Shown here piece by piece: positions 61,985 to 64,000 of a stretch of 64,000 bases of DNA. A program made the translations under genes and the position numbers. The stretch is from Lysobacteraceae bacterium NML93-0399 (GTDB lineage Bacteria; Pseudomonadota; Gammaproteobacteria; Xanthomonadales; Xanthomonadaceae). Every line of letters begins with the position of its first letter. The stretch's first letter is position 1. The DNA is taken from positions 1 through 64,000 of the forward strand of contig NTJI01000003.1 in the NCBI GenBank assembly GCA_002307375.1, read 5' to 3'. The notes beneath the pieces were generated by a model. It did no database searches. It saw only the letters and a list, made by a program, of their open reading frames with translations, and was not told the origin of the DNA.

Positions 61985-62434
61985 TTACTTGGCGTCTTTC
62001 ATCGCGTGCTTGCGGGTGCGCATCACGTCGTGGCAGGCGCGAACTTCCGGCAGCAGGCGCACGACGATCTCGCGGGCAGCCGGCGGAGTGTCGGCATCGC
62101 GCGAGGCTTCGTCGAAGGCTTCGAGCAGACGGTCTTCCGACTCCTCCAGCTCGGCCACGTAGCCATATTCCTTGTCGCCCAGCGTGGCGCGGATCTTGCC
62201 GTACATCTGCTGCATGCTGCCGACGAAGGTGCCGGAATCTTCGGGCTTGCCACCGGCCGACTGCACGGCTGCGCTCAGGTCGTTGACGATCTGCGCCTTG
62301 GTCGTGGCGATGCGGGCGAACAGCGTGCGCAGCTCGGTGTCTTCAACCTTCTGCGCGGCTTCCTCGTAGAAGTCCTTGCCGTCGCGGGCGATGGCGATGA
62401 GGTCGTTGAGGGTGTGCGCGGTCTTGTTGGACAT
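61985..62434 (-). CDS. PA2169-family four-helix-bundle protein (DUF2383)
   Basis: 149 residues. It is helical throughout, starting MSNKTAHTLNDLIAIARDGK followed by DFYEEAAQKV, with Glu and His residues spaced as in ferritin-like bundles (HDVMRTRKHAM at the end). The Pseudomonas PA2169 family is described as a four-helix bundle linked to stress conditions; its function is not known. It is a single gene with its own terminator. Confidence 0.85.
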   Translation of the reverse strand: MSNKTAHTLNDLIAIARDGKDFYEEAAQKVEDTELRTLFARIATTKAQIVNDLSAAVQSAGGKPEDSGTFVGSMQQMYGKIRATLGDKEYGYVAELEESEDRLLEAFDEASRDADTPPAAREIVVRLLPEVRACHDVMRTRKHAMKDAK

Positions 62435-62799
62435 GGGGTTCTCCAGTCGGGTTGTGCGGGGAAATTCCGGGCGGAGGCGCGGTGCCTGCCGCATCGTCCT
62501 GGGCACCTCGCACCGGCGGTACGGCGCCGGTGACAGCCGTTGGAGTGGCGGTGCGGATCGATGGGCACGACCCTATCGACGCGGCGCGCAACGAGGCGTG
62601 ACGCGCAGGCGACGGCGGCGTGAATGCGCGTGGCGGACTCGCGCAGCGGTCTCTGTGCGCCCTCGCTTCCAGACTTAGTCGTGCGCGTGACACGCGCGCA
62701 TGCGGCGCCAACCCTGCCGCAGCGGGCACGCGGGCGAACACACACAAGAAGGCCGCGCCGGAAAGGTCCGGCGCGGCCTGTCGAATGCCCTGGCGCGTG
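62435..62799. other. 365-base intergenic region
   Basis: No convincing gene. It holds the upstream region of the PA2169-family gene and, at 62751-62778, the terminator of the S9 peptidase gene. Between 62560 and 62740 there is GC-rich sequence in which I see neither a promoter nor an RNA fold. Confidence 0.6.
62751..62778 (-). terminator. Terminator after the S9 peptidase gene
   Basis: GGCCGCGCCGG (62751-62761) and CCGGCGCGGCC (62768-62778) form an 11-base stem, followed on the minus strand by TTCTTGTGTG. It lies 21 bases past the stop at 62800. Confidence 0.8.
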
Positions 62800-64000
62800 T
62801 CAGCGCGCCTCGGTCTTCTCCGGCAATCCGTAGTCGATCTCATACGCCGGCGGCTCGCCGCCCGGTCCGGTCAGGTAGTGCGTCATCCACTGCATCAGGC
62901 GCAGTGAATAGTCGTAGCGCGACGCGCCGCGGGTGTTGCCGTGGCCCTCGCCGGGATAGAGCACCAGACGCACGGGTGCCTGCCCGGCAAGTTGCAGATA
63001 GCGGTAGAGCATGTAGGACTGCATCACCGGCACGCGCGGGTCGGCCTCGCCGTGCAGGATCAGCGTCGGCGTTTTCGACTTCTGCGCATGCGTGATCGGG
63101 CTCTGCTGACGGTACATGTCCGGGCTTTCCCACGGCCAGGTCTGCATGTGCACGTTGTACTGCTCCCAGGGAATGTCGCCGGTGGTGACCAGGCTGGCCT
63201 GGTCGGAGATGCCGACGAACATCACCGAGGCCGCGAAGCGCTCGCTGTAATACGTCGCGCCCCAGGCGCTGGCGTAGCCACCGTATGACCCGCCGGTGAT
63301 GCCGACCTTGTCGCGATCCACCAGGCCCATTTCGACGAGGTGGTCGACGCCGTCGACGAGATCGTCGAACTCTTCCATGCCCGGCCGGCCGTGGCCGAGT
63401 TTGGAGAAGGCCACGCCGCGCCCGGTGCTCGACCGGTAATTGGGGAAGAACAGCGCGAAGCCCTGCGCCGCCGCGACCTGGGCCGGCTGCGAATAGCCGG
63501 TCAGCCAGTTCTGCGAGAAGTGCGCCTCCGGGCCGCCATGCACCACCAGGATCAGCGGCACGCGCGCATTGCCGCGGCGTTCCAGCGGATGCACCAGCAG
63601 GCCCTCGAGTTCCAGCCCGTCGCGGGCGCTGTAGCGCACCACTTCCTGACGGGCCTGGCGGACGTCGGCCAGCCACGGATTGCTGTCGGTGAGGCGACGA
63701 GCCTCGCTGCCCCCCGCAGGCAGATGGAACACTTCGGACGGATGCGCCGGCGTGCTGCCGACCAGGGCGACGTCGCCCGTCGGCGCCACGCTCAGGCCCA
63801 TGTGGACGGCTCCTTCCGCCGGCAGCAGCGTGCGCTGGCCGCTGCCGTCCACCTGGATTTCGCCCAGGCGGCTGTACACGCCCTCGTGGCTGAGAAACAC
63901 CAGCGTCGTCGCATCGCGCCAGGCGACGTTGCGCACGTGGCCATCGAGGCCGGGCAACAGGTCGCGCTGCGCGCCGCCGTCGCGCGACACCACCGTGAGG
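62800..64000 (-). CDS. S9-family prolyl oligopeptidase (5' end outside the window)
   Basis: The last ~400 residues of a larger peptidase; the frame is open to the window edge, so the N-terminus is missing. The visible part is the end of a beta-propeller (residues 1-110) and a full alpha/beta-hydrolase domain. Its triad is Ser in GGSYGGYASAWG, Asp in LHGEADPRVPV and His in PGEGHGNTRG. The oxyanion region is VVHGGPEAHFSQNWL. Acylaminoacyl or dipeptidyl-peptidase specificity cannot be told. Such enzymes in this family are often periplasmic, but the signal region is not in view. Confidence 0.9.
   Translation of the reverse strand, partial: LTVVSRDGGAQRDLLPGLDGHVRNVAWRDATTLVFLSHEGVYSRLGEIQVDGSGQRTLLPAEGAVHMGLSVAPTGDVALVGSTPAHPSEVFHLPAGGSEARRLTDSNPWLADVRQARQEVVRYSARDGLELEGLLVHPLERRGNARVPLILVVHGGPEAHFSQNWLTGYSQPAQVAAAQGFALFFPNYRSSTGRGVAFSKLGHGRPGMEEFDDLVDGVDHLVEMGLVDRDKVGITGGSYGGYASAWGATYYSERFAASVMFVGISDQASLVTTGDIPWEQYNVHMQTWPWESPDMYRQQSPITHAQKSKTPTLILHGEADPRVPVMQSYMLYRYLQLAGQAPVRLVLYPGEGHGNTRGASRYDYSLRLMQWMTHYLTGPGGEPPAYEIDYGLPEKTEAR

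Overview
The window is one 64 kb stretch of very GC-rich, tightly packed chromosomal DNA from a gammaproteobacterium. Protein sequences, gene order and repeats point to the Xanthomonadaceae (Lysobacter, Luteimonas, Stenotrophomonas, Xanthomonas). Signs include the pabB-mltG-tmk-holB-pilZ and lepA-lepB-DUF4845-rnc-era-recO orders, rpoE-rseA-mucD, an XC1028-like PilZ protein, and intergenic palindromes starting with GTAG that resemble Stenotrophomonas SMAG repeats. I see no rRNA, tRNA, CRISPR array, insertion sequence or prophage. This is mostly core genome with a few accessory patches.

Left part (1-20.3 kb). The first 133 bases are an antisense piece of truA abutting the 3' end of an unrelated gene, so the left edge is a rearrangement or an assembly join. 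Then come a YigZ/IMPACT protein and an MsbA-like ABC exporter (stop/start overlaps), and a converging FAD monooxygenase with a frameshifted C-terminus. Two RND efflux systems follow, back to back around one TetR regulator and a palindromic operator; neither has an outer-membrane channel gene. At 14.6-18.5 kb lies a decayed siderophore-receptor/response-regulator/histidine-kinase cluster (PfeA/PfeRS-like) with about six independent lesions, including a deletion that fuses receptor to regulator in frame. bioD, an fRMsr-type GAF protein and a TfoX C-terminal-domain protein follow.

Middle (20.3-40.1 kb). A cobalamin riboswitch precedes a BtuB-like receptor whose central barrel has lower GC than its ends. 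A shared terminator separates it from a cold-shock gene. A long minus-strand block then holds purine salvage (mtnP-hpt), cell-wall recycling (nagZ), a CYTH protein, rlmD, a YdbH/YdbL-type envelope pair, and the recO-GFA-era-rnc-DUF4845-lepB-lepA set. Within it one plus-strand gene encodes a receiver-Hpt protein. The block ends with mucD-rseA-rpoE, headed by a good match to a sigma-E autoregulated promoter.

Right part (40.3-64 kb). A bifunctional beta-oxidation enzyme, a TetR regulator with its own operator and a small unknown divergent gene, and the pilZ/holB/tmk/mltG/pabB block come first. Then follow an ABC-F ATPase, a leaderless LysM-GH19 protein, SelO with a GST-like protein, a DEAD-box helicase, a GATase, a TrhO-type rhodanese, an exported M17 aminopeptidase and several small conserved proteins. 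The window ends inside an S9 peptidase. GTAG palindromes punctuate this part. I found no clearly new multigene system. The observations most worth following are the decayed receptor/two-component cluster, the truA junction, the mosaic BtuB, the single regulator between two efflux pumps, and the YdbH-lipoprotein arrangement without a separate YnbE.
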